Of a DNA stretch of 64,000 bases, positions 44,531-54,220 are shown in pieces. Origin of the DNA: Stomoxys calcitrans. Lineage: Eukaryota; Arthropoda; Insecta; Diptera; Muscidae. The DNA lies in assembly GCF_963082655.1 (NCBI RefSeq), contig NC_081555.1:91117272-91181271 (forward strand). Direction: 5' to 3'. How positions within the stretch are numbered: the stretch's first letter is position 1; every line of letters starts with the position of its first letter. A program made the position numbers and the translations under genes. Under the pieces are notes generated by a model, which saw nothing but the letters and a program-made list of their open reading frames with translations, had not been told where the DNA came from and did not search any database.

Positions 44531-45242
44531 ACCCTGGTTCTGTTCCGTCTGCCAGAACCGTCTCCATCATCGGTCGGTGTCGGTGAGGTGTAACCGGTAC
44601 ATGTAGTGGGTACATTGCCCTGGCCTCACTTCACTACCGGAGTATAGTCATACTGGCTATGTCGCAAGGTGCTGTGCGAACATAGCCAGCAGTGGATCAC
44701 AAGCGTCGTCGCCTTCTGCGTCCTCGTCGTCGGACTATGTGACCCCCCCGACCTCTCCCGTGCGGCAATATACGCAACAGCAGCATCCCAGCTCCAATAT
44801 TGCCAGACGTGTGCCGGGAAGTGTATCATTTTTGCAACTAAACTGCAACGGTCTCCGGGGCAAGATCGATGAGATTGTGGATTTTAGTCGGAGACGGAAG
44901 AACATTTTGGTCGCAGCGATCCAGGAGACAAAGCTGACCAACAACTGCAGCTTGCACAGTTGTCACGGATACAATGTGCTACGTAAGGATCGCTCAAGGA
45001 ATGGAAATGGGGGATTGGCCTTCGTAATACACCATTCTGTGCAATATAGACCCATCTCGCCTGCGCCTGGCGCTAGTGACCCCTATATGGAGTGCATATG
45101 GATAGCAGTCAAGTCCGGTACTGCCTAGATAGAGCTATACAACGTGTACATACCGCCGGTTGGTAGCTGTGTCCCGATTTATGGCCAGGCTTACAACCCC
45201 GACATAAGTGGGTTACTATCTGGCCATAATCGTCTGGTTCTA
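44531..45242 (+). pseudogene. Family A copy (plus strand), 5' segment: PHD-like finger and endonuclease
   Basis: Starts at the codons after the NPG of the 2A-like motif ('PWFCSVCQNRLHHRSVSVRC'), then frameshifted finger sequence. The endonuclease N-terminus follows ('VSFLQLNCNGLRGKIDEIVD', 'ILVAAIQETKLTNNCSLHSC', 'IELYNVYIPPVGSCVPIYG', 'DISGLLSGHNRLV'). It is interrupted at 45243 by the I-type element; the next codon block resumes at 51001 (LVLEDFNAHHIS when joined). It contains an in-frame TAG after 'KSGTA', so it is inactive apart from the insertion. Confidence 0.8.
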
Positions 45243-45678
45243 TTTTTTTTTTTGGGTTGTGGGTTGAGTTATGGCGATGCTTATAAGGCACCAAAAGCCA
45301 GGTTATTAACTACTGCATGTAGACCCAGTCTACATCAGATGAACAGCTTCTCCTATACCCCTCCCTCAGGGGCGTGTAGATAAAACGATGTTGGACCAAG
45401 CAGCAGTGGGAGACAGCTCCAAGACCCAGTGTGAGTGGTATAATAGTGTTTGATTAAAAACGAAGCAGGCCCGCTGCTAAAAGAGAATGTTGAAAATCTT
45501 AATTTATTATCACAGTGTCTTAGGTGGTAAAATCCATATAATCCTAGCCAGTAAACTGGCATAAAGTATAATTAGTTGTCAACGATCGCATACTATAACG
45601 TATGCACTATGTTATATCACAGTTCCAATCACAGCTTAATCGAGTATCCCTATATTCTCAAACAAGGGATAGTAACTT
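45243..45678 (-). other. 3' UTR and poly(A) of the I-type element
   Basis: 436 bp after the ORF2 stop, ending in A11 (plus-strand T run 45243-45253). The poly(A) tail differs from the (TAA)n tails of the Drosophila I factor. No ORF. Confidence 0.75.
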
Positions 45679-48600
45679 TTACAAATTAATCTTCGCTTCT
45701 ACAATAAAGGCAACGAGTGCTTTATAAGTATTAACCTCCTTGGTACTTAGTATGGCTTCAATATCCTTGTGGCGTTTAAAAAAAGTATAGTTCCCACGGA
45801 GCACATCATATTTGGTGCATTCAAAAATGGCATGGTGGCTTGTACCGGGCTTCCAGCACGTGTCGCAAATCGGAGTGGAGATTGCACCTATTTTGTGCAA
45901 ATAAACCTTGTCACACGTATGTCCCGTGTGAAGCCTGTTGATAATTCTCACCTCAGCCGAATCAAGGTTCATCCTGAGAAACCATGGTTTCTCAGTAACA
46001 TCTTTGTACAGGCGATAGAAAAATTTGCCCTTTTCTCTCGAGGTCTCAGCAAAACAATCATTCCATCTTTCCCATAATCTTCTCTTTATAATATTCATAG
46101 CCTCCTTGTGGGACAGCTCGGCCTCCATCGGCGCACCACATTCAGTTGCCTGCTTGGCTATCTCATCCACTGTCTCATTGAAATCAATTCCGGAGTGTCC
46201 CGGAACCCAGACCACATGACATGCCTGTATGTCAGACAAGTTCAGTTTCTGATGAAATAGGGATGCCACATAATCATCAATGTTCTTACTGCCCAGAGCC
46301 TTACAGGCCGCAAGGCTATCTGTGAAGAACACGCATCTTTCATGCCCATCCTCAACGGCAATCTCTAAGGCCTTGTATAGCGCCCAAAGCTCCCCAAATG
46401 TAGAGGAGGCCTTGAAATCAATCTTGAAATAAAACTTGTACCCCAGAGTGGGGACAAAGACCCCGCATCCAGTAGCATTCTCAGATAGGGAGGCGTCTGT
46501 GGCAAAAATCGTAAAGCCACTATTTTTATATTCATAGAATTCTTTGTTGTAGATTTGCTTTATAACTTCCTTAGGAGTAGCTTCTTTTCTGTCTGATAAT
46601 CGGTTGAGTGTAACAGAGATCTTTTTAGAGGCAATCGGACATATAATATCCCCAACCCGGTCAAAAACATCCTTAAATTCATTATATACATGACTGTAGC
46701 TGGATTTAACCCTGGGATTGTCAGCTACCATGTCATAGAGGTAAAAGTTGTCCCTTCGCAGCCTGAGCAACTCCTTGACCGTAAGAAGAGCCGCTCTGTG
46801 CTCAGGGGGTAATTCATGGGCCAGGGCATAAATATCGTGCACAGGGGTCGACCTAGACACCCCCAAACATCTCCTTAGCATTCCATTCTGCATCCTTTGT
46901 ATCTGCTTATTTATATACTGTGGGCTATGCGCCGTAGTCGTCCTGGAGTACTCCAACTTGGACCTGACCAGGCTCCTATACACATTCAGAGCTGTCTTAG
47001 GGTGCAGACCCCCTCTTATAGACGATAAGCATTTCAGCATATTAATTCTTCCTCCTACATCCGGCCTAATGGAGTCATAGTGCCCTTTCACCGCTAGTGA
47101 ACACGAGATATGCCTTCCCAGAAATTTTATCTGTCTTGCATGTTCAACACTCCTCCCTTCCAACACAAGATCTACTTTTCTATGGCTGGTTTTAGCAAAA
47201 TACATGGTGTGGCACTTGTCCGGATTGAAGGACAGGTTCAATCTTTCGCATTTGTCCCGAAAAAGAGTCGCTTTACTTTTCAGGTTCACTAAAGCTAGGT
47301 CATAATCCCGATTAAATGACAACAGAATAAAGTCATCTGCATACTGAAAAACTAAAGTATTTCTATCCTCCAGTGAGTGCAGGCCTGCCGTGTAAAGATT
47401 AAAAAGAACGGGTGAAAGGCAACTACCTTGAGGGATACCATTCCTGATCACCACCTCCTTCCTGCCCATCTTCAATACTCTTAAAGAGAGAAAGTTATAT
47501 ATCCAGCTACAGTACCATTCATTAAAACCAAGATCAGTTAGTATGTCATGCAATAATCCAATGTCCACACAATTGTAGGCATTACTTATATCCAAGGAGA
47601 GAAGTATTACCTTAAAGCCATTCGCCTTAAGGATTGCAATTCTATGAAGCAATTCATTAATGCAGGTATTAGTGGACCTGTTTTTGAAATATGCAAAAGA
47701 TCTAGCAGGGACAGCACCACAGGACTTCACATAGTCCATCAACCTGTCTTTGATCATTAAATTTATGCATTTTAGAAAGACCGAAATGAGGGAGATCGGT
47801 CTAAAACTAGCAATGTCATTATAGTCCTTGTTGGGTTTAGGAATTGGGACAATCTTAATTGTTCTCCAGTTGTCAGAAATGTCGTTACTTAGAAAAGCAT
47901 TGTTCAACGCCATCAAAATTGCCCTTTTGGAGATTCCTGGCAGCGCCTTTAACATTGCATAGGTCACACCATCGTGCCCACCCGCAGATCGCATCCTTTT
48001 GTTCATTAAGCAATTTTCAAATTCCTCAAACTCAAAGGGCTCTACCGTCCCACAATCTGATTCCACAGCAACACTCCTTGCATTACCTAATGCATCCACA
48101 ACTTGACCCTTCAGGTATTCCAAATATTTTTCATTATTTTCTTCATTCCACAAAGCCCTCTGGGGATTCATTCGTCCTCTGACATTATTTATAAATCTCC
48201 ATGCCTCCCTTGTATTGGGAGTATGGTTAATCTCATTAATTTTGTTCAGGAAACTTTCCTTTTTCACCTCAGCTACCCTCTTCTTCCACAATTCCACTTC
48301 TCTCCTTGCCAACTCTAGATTGCTGTAACTCGGATCTTTCCTAGCCTTCTTGGTAGCAGCCAGCTGCTTTCTAAAGAGTCTCTTGAGTTCCTCTGTCCAC
48401 CAGAACTTGGGGGAACGGGCACTTTCCACCTCACACATCGCATAGCTCATCTCATTTCCAATGGCACTCTCAATCAGACCAACATCTGGCTCTAGTTCAA
48501 GCTTACTCAACGACTGCATCAGCTTTTTCTTGGACAGAAATTTCGTCTTCTTCACCCCAGTCAGCTCAATGCTGACCGTTACGGGAAAATGTCTACTGCC

Positions 48601-49218
48601 TCCTAGGTAACCCTGACTGGCCTCCCACGCACCTGCCAGATCAGCACTCACAAAAGTCAGATCCAGGACAGAACCATCCGTGTCATCATTCCTCTTAAAA
48701 GTACAGCTGCCATTGTTGATACACTTGAGTCTGGAGTCATTAATGATCACCTCCAATTCCTTGCCTTTCCTGTTCGTAATCGTATCACCCCACACAGCAT
48801 TCCGGGCATTGAAGTCTCCCATTAGCACCACATTCTGAAACCTTTCCAAAAAGGAACATAATCTCCCAGCCTCCCTCAAAAAAACACCAAGCGGCAGGGA
48901 TGGTGGAAAGTACACTGAGGCAATCACCAAATTCTTGTTCAGGCTTGTAGTTTTAGTAATCAATATGTCATACTCCGAATCAAATACCACATTGGCGAAT
49001 CTAATGCATTTTTTGAAACCAATGGCCACTCCCCCATAGCCATCGTTTCTAAATCGCTGTATCAAGTTGTAATTGGCTAGTTTATTTCTTTTATTAGGAC
49101 ACTCCGAGAAAATCTCCGAAAGTGCCACAATATCAAAATTGTAGTTGTTAAGGTAAAACTCAACAAAATTCCCATTTTTGGTTAACGACTGCACATTATA
49201 TTGTAGTATCTTTACCAT
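45679..49218 (-). CDS. I-type retrotransposon ORF2: endonuclease, reverse transcriptase, RNase H, 1179 aa
   Basis: The enzyme that nicks target DNA and copies the element RNA in place. An APE-like endonuclease spans 1-220: N8 (QYNVQSL), E35 (ALSEIF), Y103 (SVYFPP), D135/N137 (MGDFNA), D186 (VLDLTF) and H210 (GGSRHFPV). The residue before H is Arg where Asp is usual in APE enzymes. RT spans about 400-720: 'SFRPISLISVFLKC', D543 in SLDISNAYN (motif A), GIPQGSCLSPVLFNLY (motif B), YADD 626-629. RNase H spans about 900-1025: D908 (FATDAS), E943 (GELWAL), D967 (FTDSLA), H1008 and D1018 (NETVDEIAKQA). A C-terminal knuckle C-x2-C..H-x4-C lies near 1110-1135. The ATG lies 23 nt before the ORF1 stop in another frame, suggesting termination-reinitiation. 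Confidence 0.93.
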   Translation of the reverse strand: MVKILQYNVQSLTKNGNFVEFYLNNYNFDIVALSEIFSECPNKRNKLANYNLIQRFRNDGYGGVAIGFKKCIRFANVVFDSEYDILITKTTSLNKNLVIASVYFPPSLPLGVFLREAGRLCSFLERFQNVVLMGDFNARNAVWGDTITNRKGKELEVIINDSRLKCINNGSCTFKRNDDTDGSVLDLTFVSADLAGAWEASQGYLGGSRHFPVTVSIELTGVKKTKFLSKKKLMQSLSKLELEPDVGLIESAIGNEMSYAMCEVESARSPKFWWTEELKRLFRKQLAATKKARKDPSYSNLELARREVELWKKRVAEVKKESFLNKINEINHTPNTREAWRFINNVRGRMNPQRALWNEENNEKYLEYLKGQVVDALGNARSVAVESDCGTVEPFEFEEFENCLMNKRMRSAGGHDGVTYAMLKALPGISKRAILMALNNAFLSNDISDNWRTIKIVPIPKPNKDYNDIASFRPISLISVFLKCINLMIKDRLMDYVKSCGAVPARSFAYFKNRSTNTCINELLHRIAILKANGFKVILLSLDISNAYNCVDIGLLHDILTDLGFNEWYCSWIYNFLSLRVLKMGRKEVVIRNGIPQGSCLSPVLFNLYTAGLHSLEDRNTLVFQYADDFILLSFNRDYDLALVNLKSKATLFRDKCERLNLSFNPDKCHTMYFAKTSHRKVDLVLEGRSVEHARQIKFLGRHISCSLAVKGHYDSIRPDVGGRINMLKCLSSIRGGLHPKTALNVYRSLVRSKLEYSRTTTAHSPQYINKQIQRMQNGMLRRCLGVSRSTPVHDIYALAHELPPEHRAALLTVKELLRLRRDNFYLYDMVADNPRVKSSYSHVYNEFKDVFDRVGDIICPIASKKISVTLNRLSDRKEATPKEVIKQIYNKEFYEYKNSGFTIFATDASLSENATGCGVFVPTLGYKFYFKIDFKASSTFGELWALYKALEIAVEDGHERCVFFTDSLAACKALGSKNIDDYVASLFHQKLNLSDIQACHVVWVPGHSGIDFNETVDEIAKQATECGAPMEAELSHKEAMNIIKRRLWERWNDCFAETSREKGKFFYRLYKDVTEKPWFLRMNLDSAEVRIINRLHTGHTCDKVYLHKIGAISTPICDTCWKPGTSHHAIFECTKYDVLRGNYTFFKRHKDIEAILSTKEVNTYKALVAFIVEAKINL

Positions 49219-50776
49219 GACTACTGGTATGGCTAGACATATTGCTTACAGGGACATTTGTATTCACCCCAAACTTGCTTAGTCGAGTAGCGAAATGATT
49301 CATGGCATCCACTGCCATCGAATTGCCTGTCATTCTCAAAAAATCCATCATAAATATTAACATTTCTTCCGTTACCTTCTCCAGCTCCGAAGTTCTAACT
49401 GCATCAGTCATGTACACCGGCGTGGCTGGCTGAGACTCACCAAACATCCTTGGATGCATTTCAGCTCCAGGTCTATGAATATAGGGCTTCCTCTGTCTCT
49501 TCATTACGGAATTAAAGGTGTACGGTGTAAGGATTTCATTTACCTCCCTCTCTCTGCTGTCTTCACAGCCGTTGGTGGCCTTGTTCGTCCTCCTGTTCCC
49601 CATAATCTCAGGAAACTGGTCATCATCAGCTAATAAATCAAACCTATTCTGGTTCTTGTACATATCGAAAACCTCCTTCTTTGACATCTTCTTTCTTGTC
49701 ATAATCTTGTTCGTTTCAACTTCTTTCAGCCAAATTGGACATACATCCTTATCTTTTGCCACATGGCCATTTCCATTACACAAAATACACCTCTTCTCTT
49801 CACAAGCACCTCCACAAGTCGCCTCATTGCTACCACACTTAATACAGCGTTTTCTTGATCTGCATCCTTGTTTGGTATGCCCTAGCCTTCCACAGTTAAA
49901 ACATTGCCTTACTGCCGGATAGAAGGTCCTGACAGTCAGCACAGTCCTTTCAAAGATAATCCATTGTGGATGGTCATCCCCCGCAAATCCAACCTTGACC
50001 GTCTCAGTTGGATGAAACACAGTGGGATCATTCGCATCTCTTCTAGTAAACCTTCTTACCGAAGTTATTTTTTTCCCAGCCGTCGAATTAGCCATAATCT
50101 CCTCTTCAGAATAACATAGGGGAACGTCCCTTATAACCCCAAAAGTCTCAATGAAGTTCCGAGGCACGAAAGGCCTCAACTTCCTCTTCCTCAACTCATC
50201 ATTATCAATAAATTTATTCGCAGACTCCCAATCATCAAAAGTCAGCTTGTATAGGGTAACCCCTATCGCAACCACCTTCTTAATCTTTTGAAACTCATCC
50301 GATTTCAAATCTTTTATTTTAGATATAAAATACAAGCCATTCCTGATTTTTTTATTGTTAACTCCATCTGCCTCAGATGTATCAACTAGTACCAAACACT
50401 CACCTGAATGCTCTGGGGTATATCTTACATCAGCGTCATTAATCCTCCTTTTCTTAGGGTCATTCACGTCATTCTCCTCTCGCCTCCTTGTTTTCCTCAC
50501 CTCATTACCATCCATCGCCACTTCATTCGAGCCACTTGCATCAATTGCATTGACATTGTCTTCATTAGCACAAACACCACCATTACCATTTGCCACACAC
50601 ACGCCATTAACAGTAGCTGCACCACCACCATTACCAGTAAAGGTAATATTTTCATTCTTTCTGGAATTCGTCAAATTCTTTCTCTTCATTTCTGTGTCTA
50701 TACGACACAAAATTAGCGTCTCCGAGGGCCCAGCCCTCTCCTCCTTCTCATTCATTTCGGCCTCCACAGCGGCCAA
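49196..50776 (-). CDS. I-type retrotransposon ORF1 (Gag-like RNA-binding protein), 526 aa
   Basis: The nucleocapsid-like protein that binds element RNA and forms the ribonucleoprotein used in retrotransposition. The N-terminal ~120 residues are low-complexity and polar with basic runs (KTRRREEN, DPKKRR), possibly a nuclear localisation signal. A folded region follows ('ECLVLVDTSEADGVNNKKIR', 'GVTLYKLTFDDWESANKFI', 'GVIRDVPLCYSEEEIM'), resembling the RRM-like domain of I/jockey ORF1s. Zinc knuckles are at about 292-305 (CFNCGRLGHTKQGC, C-x2-C-x4-H-x4-C), 311-325 (CIKCGSNEATCGGAC, atypical) and 330-346 (CILCNGNGHVAKDKDVC). The start ATG 50776 is the first in-frame ATG of the transcript region. 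The stop TAA overlaps the ORF2 start. Confidence 0.9.
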   Translation of the reverse strand: MAAVEAEMNEKEERAGPSETLILCRIDTEMKRKNLTNSRKNENITFTGNGGGAATVNGVCVANGNGGVCANEDNVNAIDASGSNEVAMDGNEVRKTRRREENDVNDPKKRRINDADVRYTPEHSGECLVLVDTSEADGVNNKKIRNGLYFISKIKDLKSDEFQKIKKVVAIGVTLYKLTFDDWESANKFIDNDELRKRKLRPFVPRNFIETFGVIRDVPLCYSEEEIMANSTAGKKITSVRRFTRRDANDPTVFHPTETVKVGFAGDDHPQWIIFERTVLTVRTFYPAVRQCFNCGRLGHTKQGCRSRKRCIKCGSNEATCGGACEEKRCILCNGNGHVAKDKDVCPIWLKEVETNKIMTRKKMSKKEVFDMYKNQNRFDLLADDDQFPEIMGNRRTNKATNGCEDSREREVNEILTPYTFNSVMKRQRKPYIHRPGAEMHPRMFGESQPATPVYMTDAVRTSELEKVTEEMLIFMMDFLRMTGNSMAVDAMNHFATRLSKFGVNTNVPVSNMSSHTSSHGKDTTI

Positions 50777-50995
50777 TCAAGCAGGCTGCCCACCACTCAC
50801 ACCACAAAACACCAAAAACACTTTTTCCAGTTAAAATTGATAAAAAATACAGCTTCCAGTAAATCTAGGAGCTCCACAGGAGTCCAATAATATGTGTAAC
50901 ACGTATTAACAGGTTAGAACAACCACGATGCTTCACGATAAAATTTTTTCTTCACAGCCAGACAACATACACAGCCAAAAGTCAAACGAGAAGTG
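50777..50995 (-). promoter_or_regulatory. 5' UTR and internal promoter region of the I-type element
   Basis: 219 bp between the target duplication and the ORF1 ATG; the minus strand begins CACTTCTCGTTTGACTTTTG. I- and jockey-type elements carry a TATA-less internal pol II promoter in this position; none was verified here. There is no ORF. Confidence 0.4.
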
Positions 50996-53477
50996 CGTCT
51001 GGTTCTAGAAGACTTTAATGCGCATCACATTTCATGACATTCTCCCCTAGGAAACGACCAGAGTGGCATGACTTTGGCAGAGCAGATTGAAAGCTCCACG
51101 TTTTGCACGGTGAATGAGGATGCCCCCACAAGGATTACGAGGAGGTGCAGTAGCTCGCCAGATATTTCCATTGCATCCCCTGAACTCTTGAGTGACATAT
51201 CCTGGCAAGCCGTCATCTCGTTGGAGTCAGACCACCTCGCCATAATTCTCACCATCGACCGACCACCCGCCTTCATACCCTCTGAGCGCCGGACGTTTAT
51301 CAATCAGAAGAAGGCCAATTGGGCTGGCTTCAGAGAGTATACCAATCGCCGCTTCAATGAACTGTAACCCCCCTCTGATGTGCTAGTGCCCGAGAAGAAA
51401 TTCCGAGACATCATTTACGCAGCAGCCGCTCGCTTTATACCAACCGGTCGAATACCCCAAGTGCGGCCCAATTTCCCGGCGCAGGCAGTGGAACTCGCAG
51501 AAGAACGTGATGGGATATGTGGTATGGACCCCACTTACCCCAGAATCAGCGAACTGAATCAGGAAATAAACAGGGTAGTCAACAAACATAAGCGGAATTT
51601 GTGGCTAGAACACAATGTAACTTAGGCACCGATATAGGCAAACTGTGGTCTACTGTTAAGTAACTCTCGAATCCCGGTAGACGGGATGACAAGACCTCAG
51701 TCACTTTAGGCGAAATAACGGTGAATGATCCGAAGAGATGCCCCAGGTTGTTCAACCGTCATTTTATAGTGCATAACGAGAGTGACAGGGCAAGGAGGAG
51801 AGCCATTCGTGGTCTCCGAGCCGATGAACAGCCGTTACAATTTACCGTGGGCGAAGTTACGAATGTCATCCGTGGCGTCAAAACATCTAAGGCGGTGGGG
51901 CCCCGACGGAATACTTTACGACTGTCCTCAACCTGTCTTGAACACTCTTAAAGTTCCCGATGGTTGGAAAATGGGCAGAGTGATCCCGCTACTGAAGCCT
52001 GGAAAGGTCCCGAGTGAGGGAGAGTCGTACAAACCGATCTCCCTTCTCTCACCAGTGGCAAAGACGCTTGAGGCATTACTCCTCCAGAGCCTCGTAGGAG
52101 AATTTCCATTCGCCGAGCATCAACATGGATTTCGAATACTGCATAGCACAACAGCTTTGAATGCCATCACCGCACACATTTGCCGTGACTTCAATCAGCA
52201 CAGGCCATGTGATAGGACGGTCCTCGTGGCACTGAACCTATCGAAGGCATTCGACACGGTCAGGCAAATTTTTTCCAGCCAGGCCTGAAACGCTGGGTCG
52301 CGAATTATCTGTGTGGTCGCCAGTCATTTGTGGAATTAATGGATAAGAAGTCGAATTACCGTAGAGTGAAACAGGGAGTTCCCCAAGGTGGGGTGATATC
52401 TCCGGCACTGTTTAACCTCTACCTATCCTCCATTCCACCACCACCAGACGGCATAGAAATCGTATCATATGCGGGCGATTGTACGATCATGACATCAAGC
52501 CACACATCTGCGATAGGTTGAATGTCTACCTCAGCAAACTTGCCTTATACTTCGCTGCAAGAAATCTGAAGATATCTGCCACCAAATCTTCAGTCACATT
52601 GTTTACTACAAATACGCGTGAGGTGAGTACTGAGCTGACTGCGATGGTCGATGGAGAAATGATTCCGACCATCAAGTGTTCCAAAATAATTGGCGTCACA
52701 TGTGACAGCTCTAACACTTTCTCCCCGCATGCCACAGCAATTTGCGATAAAGTCAAAAGTAGAAACAAGGTCCTCAAGTCACTTGCTGGCAGCACTTGGG
52801 GTGCAGAAAAGAAACCTTGTTGGACACATTCAAAGCAATTGGCCGGTCTGTGGTAAGTTATGCAGCGCCAGTGTAGTCTCGTCAACTTTGTGACACGAAA
52901 GTGGATTTATATTCAGATCTGTCAGAATGCCGCCCTCCGAACTGCGACGGGCTGTCTCCTCAGTTCTCATATGGACCACCTAAATCAGGAGACAAAGATC
53001 CTACCAGTGTGAAGACATAACTACATGCTGTCTAAGCAATACCTCCGCCCAGAAGCCTTTAGGTAGATCTACATGATCTAGAGCGTGAGGTTCAGGGCTT
53101 CAAGAGAGAACCTCTAGATCAAGCGGCATATCAAACAGGTCAAACAGTGAATGTAGTCCTTGGAGAACGACCGCCTCCCATTGCACCTGAAGAAATTGAC
53201 CTCCCCCGGTAAACCAGAGTGGTTCTGGCTCAATTACGTTCCAGCAGATGCTGCCGCCCCAACTCCGACAGAGCAAGGATTGATGCCGACGTGCAAGATG
53301 TATGTCCCGATTGTAACCAGGGACCGCACGATACACGTCACCTGTTTAACTGCCTGGCCAGACCCACTCGACTCAGACCCAGATCCCTGTGGACGCACCA
53401 TATCTTAGTAGCAGAGTTCCTGGGTCTTGACACTCAACAGTATAAAGCAGACGAAAGATAGAACATAATAAACTGCT
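50996..53477 (+). pseudogene. Family A copy (plus strand), 3' segment: endonuclease end, RT, C-terminal knuckle
   Basis: Continues from 45242: 'EDFNAHHIS', 'SSTFCTVNEDAPTRITRRC', 'SDHLAIILTIDRPPAFIPS' (endonuclease end), linker 'FRDIIYAAAARFIPTGRIPQ', then RT ('KPGKVPSEGESYKPISLLSP', 'LVALNLSKAFDTV' as motif A with D changed to N, 'KQGVPQGGVISPALFNLYLS', 'IVSYAGDCTIM' where the YADD is changed to YAGD). C-terminus: 'DVCPDCNQGPHDTRHLFNCLA' (C-x2-C-x5-H-x3-H-x3-C) and 'VAEFLGLDTQQYKADER'. Two catalytic changes, a deletion near 51610 and frameshifts show it is dead. The end at 53459-53477 is 'aacataataaactgctaca'. Confidence 0.85.
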
Positions 53478-53525
53478 ACAGCCGCAAGGACTCTATCGAG
53501 TCAATCCGGTACTTACAACCGGATT
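53478..53525 (-). repeat. C-SINE partial copy 5
   Basis: Complement of CCGGTTGTAAGTACCGGATT and GACTCGATAGAGTCCTTGCGG. It follows the family A tail directly. Confidence 0.55.
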
Positions 53526-53583
53526 GTTCACATTTGCCGCAGTCAGCATATCTGACCACAACAAACGATCAGAAAAAAGATCT

Positions 53584-53696
53584 CAATCACATGGCAGCCG
53601 GTTGTATGTACCGGATTGACCCGATGGAGTCATTCATCGTCAAGGGCTGCAGCCTCAGTATTCTACACACTGCTACAACAACAATAACAACAAAAA
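53584..53696 (+). repeat. C-SINE copy 6 with 13-14 bp target-site duplication
   Basis: Full-length: CAATCACATGGCAGCCGGTT, CCGATGGAGTCATTCATCG, GGGCTGCAGCCTCAGT, and tail ACACACTGCTACAACAACAA with degenerate CAA. Flanked by CAGAAAAAAGATCT (53570-53583) and CAGAAAAAGATCT (53697-53709). The duplication and CAA tail indicate retrotransposition by target-primed reverse transcription. 113 bp, non-coding. Confidence 0.85.
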
Positions 53697-53862
53697 CAGA
53701 AAAAGATCTAAAGATATTCCCTGTAGAAGTTCGAAGAATATGTACAAATATGAAAATTGTACCTAAAACAATGACGAAATTCTTAAATTAAATGGTACAA
53801 AACCACATAACTCCTTTATCGGCTAGTAGGAAGCTATGATAAAATAAAAATTTGGTACTTAC

Positions 53863-54031
53863 CCGCACCACTGGTATCGTGTTCAAAATACTGCCTGGAT
53901 TCTTTTTGAAAGAATTCTATGAAATCATTTTTATCCAAGGTGTCAGCTAAAAATTTTACACGCCAATCTTTGAGAGGCGATTCCGATGATGTGGTTGTTG
54001 GTGCAACAACCTCATCCTCATAGCTATCCAT
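53863..54031 (-). CDS. Probable first coding exon of a host gene (unrecognised), 56 codons plus 1 nt
   Basis: The minus-strand ATG at 54031 has a good context (AAAGCATGG, A at -3 and G at +4). No ATG occurs in the ~160 nt upstream on that strand. The exon reads MDSYEDEVVAPTTTSSESPL, then KDWRVKFLADTLDKNDFIEF, then FQKESRQYFEHDTSGA, and ends at a consensus donor G|GTAAGT (complement of ACTTAC, 53857-53862), in phase 1. Composition is acidic, Ser/Thr-rich, then amphipathic: plausibly a real soluble protein N-terminus. I do not recognise the family. A TATAAG-like stretch lies on the minus strand near 54215. The next exon should be at lower coordinates; I found none, so the intron probably contains the nearby transposons. 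A chance ORF is possible but less likely. Confidence 0.55.
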
Positions 54032-54220
54032 GCTTTAGGCTAGAGATCACAATTGATGCGTGCGACAGACGATGAAAATGATGGATTTCGGAGCTTGATG
54101 GCGTTTTAAAGAGTTATGGTTGTTGTTATTGTTGATGCTGCTATAGAATGTTGCCGGAAGCTATCCAGTTGTGAGATTTTTTACGACCGCTTCCAGTTGG
54201 TTCTTCTTCTTCTTATATCG
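54032..54220 (-). promoter_or_regulatory. Putative 5' UTR and promoter-proximal region of the host exon
   Basis: CAA/ACA-rich, typical of fly 5' UTRs ('caacaataacaacaaccata' on the minus strand). It has no upstream ATG, and a 'gatataagaagaagaag' stretch near 54215 could act as a TATA-like element. The transcription start is not resolvable by eye. Confidence 0.3.

Larger units (their letters stand above)
45243..50995 (-). mobile_element. Complete I-type non-LTR retrotransposon, 5753 bp, both ORFs intact
   Basis: A full element on the minus strand: 219-bp 5' UTR (50777-50995), ORF1, ORF2 overlapping it by 23 nt, 3' UTR (45254-45678) and an 11-nt poly(A) (T run 45243-45253). A perfect 12-bp target duplication, CGTCTGGTTCTA, flanks it at 45231-45242 and 50996-51007, inside family A coding sequence. 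Endonuclease, RT, RNase H and an ORF1 with zinc knuckles place it in the I/RNase H-bearing group. There are no stops in 1705 codons, so it is a young and possibly active copy. Confidence 0.93.

Noticed and set aside
47110..48318. Plus-strand ORFs of 60-107 codons inside the I-type ORF2
   Set aside because: They are antisense shadows of the 1179-codon ORF2 with no motif of their own.
53584..53696. Hammerhead or other self-cleaving ribozyme in C-SINE
   Set aside because: The three-way junction suggested it, but the junction strands (ATTGAC, CAA) lack the CUGANGA and GAAA core.
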